6,406 nucleotides of DNA from Candidatus Hydrogenedentota bacterium (lineage in GTDB: Bacteria; Hydrogenedentota; Hydrogenedentia; Hydrogenedentales; SLHB01). The stretch spans positions 1 through 6,406 of the forward strand of contig PUOI01000037.1 in the NCBI GenBank assembly GCA_003552765.1. The letters are read 5' to 3'. Made by a program: the position numbers and the translations under genes. Within the stretch, counting starts at the first letter, position 1. The number at the start of each line of letters is the position of its first letter. The notes beneath the pieces were generated by a model. That model did no database searches, was not told the DNA's origin, and saw only the letters and a list, made by a program, of their open reading frames with translations. Shown piece by piece: positions 5,950 through 6,406 of the stretch.

Positions 5950-6406
5950 ATGAAGTTCAAAGTATGGAGTGCGATGGCAATAGCGCTGGCGTTGTGTGTA
6001 GTGGGCAGCGTGGGCGCGGAAGAAGCAGCGATGGTCCATGTCGCGCCGGATGGCGATGACGCGAATCCCGGCACGGCGGAAGAGCCCCTGGCGAGCATGG
6101 AGGCGGCGCAGGAAACGGTCCGCGAGATGCTTGCGGAAGACAATGCGCAATCCATTGAAGTGCGCTTAGCCGATGGCGTGTACCGCATCGAGGCGCCGCT
6201 CGAATTCGGTCCGGAAGACAGCCCCGCCGAGGGGTATTCGGTAACATGGATGGCCGCGCTGGACGCGGAGCCCCGCATCAGCGGCGGGCGCGTCATCACG
6301 GGGTGGGAGGAGACCGAAGACGGCGCGTTTTCCACCACCATAGAGGCCGTTCAAGAAGGCGACTGGTATTTCCACGAACTCTTTGTCGATGGCGAACGGC
6401 GGCAAC
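5950..6406 (+). CDS. Secreted beta-helix protein, second copy, N-terminal part
   Basis: An open frame runs from ATG 5950 to the right edge without a stop, giving 152 residues. GGAG at 5938-5941, within AAAGGAG, lies eight bases before the ATG. The Sec signal peptide is MKFKVWSAMAIALALCVVGSVGA, with cleavage near GSVGA|EE. The N-terminal unit follows: MVHVAPDGDDANPGT (about 28-42), EAAQETVREML, then VRLADGVYRIEAPLEF, ISGGRVITGW and DWYFHELFVDGERR at the edge. It aligns throughout with the protein at 3946-5847. It keeps the LFVDGER motif common in this family, whereas the upstream copy has LFVRSPEAA. The coils and any catalytic residues lie outside the window. The two genes sit 102 bases apart on the same strand and were probably formed by tandem duplication and co-transcribed. 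A related role on a different polysaccharide linkage is inferred. Confidence 0.88.
   Translation, partial: MKFKVWSAMAIALALCVVGSVGAEEAAMVHVAPDGDDANPGTAEEPLASMEAAQETVREMLAEDNAQSIEVRLADGVYRIEAPLEFGPEDSPAEGYSVTWMAALDAEPRISGGRVITGWEETEDGAFSTTIEAVQEGDWYFHELFVDGERRQ
6143..6191 (+). repeat. Partner of the 49-base segment at 4142-4190
   Basis: Second member of the direct repeat; one mismatch in 49 bases. It lies inside the N-terminal strand unit of the second beta-helix gene, 2001 bases after the first member. The gene starts are 2004 bases apart, so copy 2 has lost (or copy 1 gained) one codon between the start and this segment. Confidence 0.8.

Overview
The window is dense bacterial DNA of moderately high GC, with strong Shine-Dalgarno sites (AAGGAGG type) before most genes. 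It reads as a Gram-negative polysaccharide-degrading lineage. Sulfatase-fold proteins, Tat-exported oxidoreductases and large exported beta-helix proteins together resemble Planctomycetota, Lentisphaerota or Hydrogenedentota genomes. The strong ribosome binding sites fit Hydrogenedentota somewhat better. This placement is a guess from gene content, since no marker gene is present.

Layout. Bases 1-827 (+) hold the C-terminal part of a sulfatase-family protein that seems to have lost several catalytic residues. Bases 933-1862 (+) encode a Tat-signal aldo/keto reductase. A convergent hairpin region follows. Bases 1970-2727 on the minus strand hold an overlapping HEPN-MNT gene pair of toxin-antitoxin type. 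A 185-base divergent region carries a sigma70-like promoter and an inverted repeat. Bases 2913-3845 (+) encode a second Tat aldo/keto reductase, paralogous to the first. Bases 3946-5847 (+) encode a Sec-secreted right-handed beta-helix protein. From 5950 to the window end (+) lies the start of a paralogous beta-helix protein that runs off the edge.

How the genes may work together. All plus-strand genes fit an exported carbohydrate-processing locus: two oxidoreductases folded before export by Tat, two beta-helix proteins secreted by Sec, and a sulfatase-fold protein. Both enzyme types occur as tandem paralogues, so the locus grew by local duplication. The HEPN-MNT pair sits on the opposite strand between the two reductase copies and looks like an independent insertion. 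No RNA genes, CRISPR arrays, insertion sequences or gene-free stretches over 300 bases were found. The longest gap is the 185-base divergent region.
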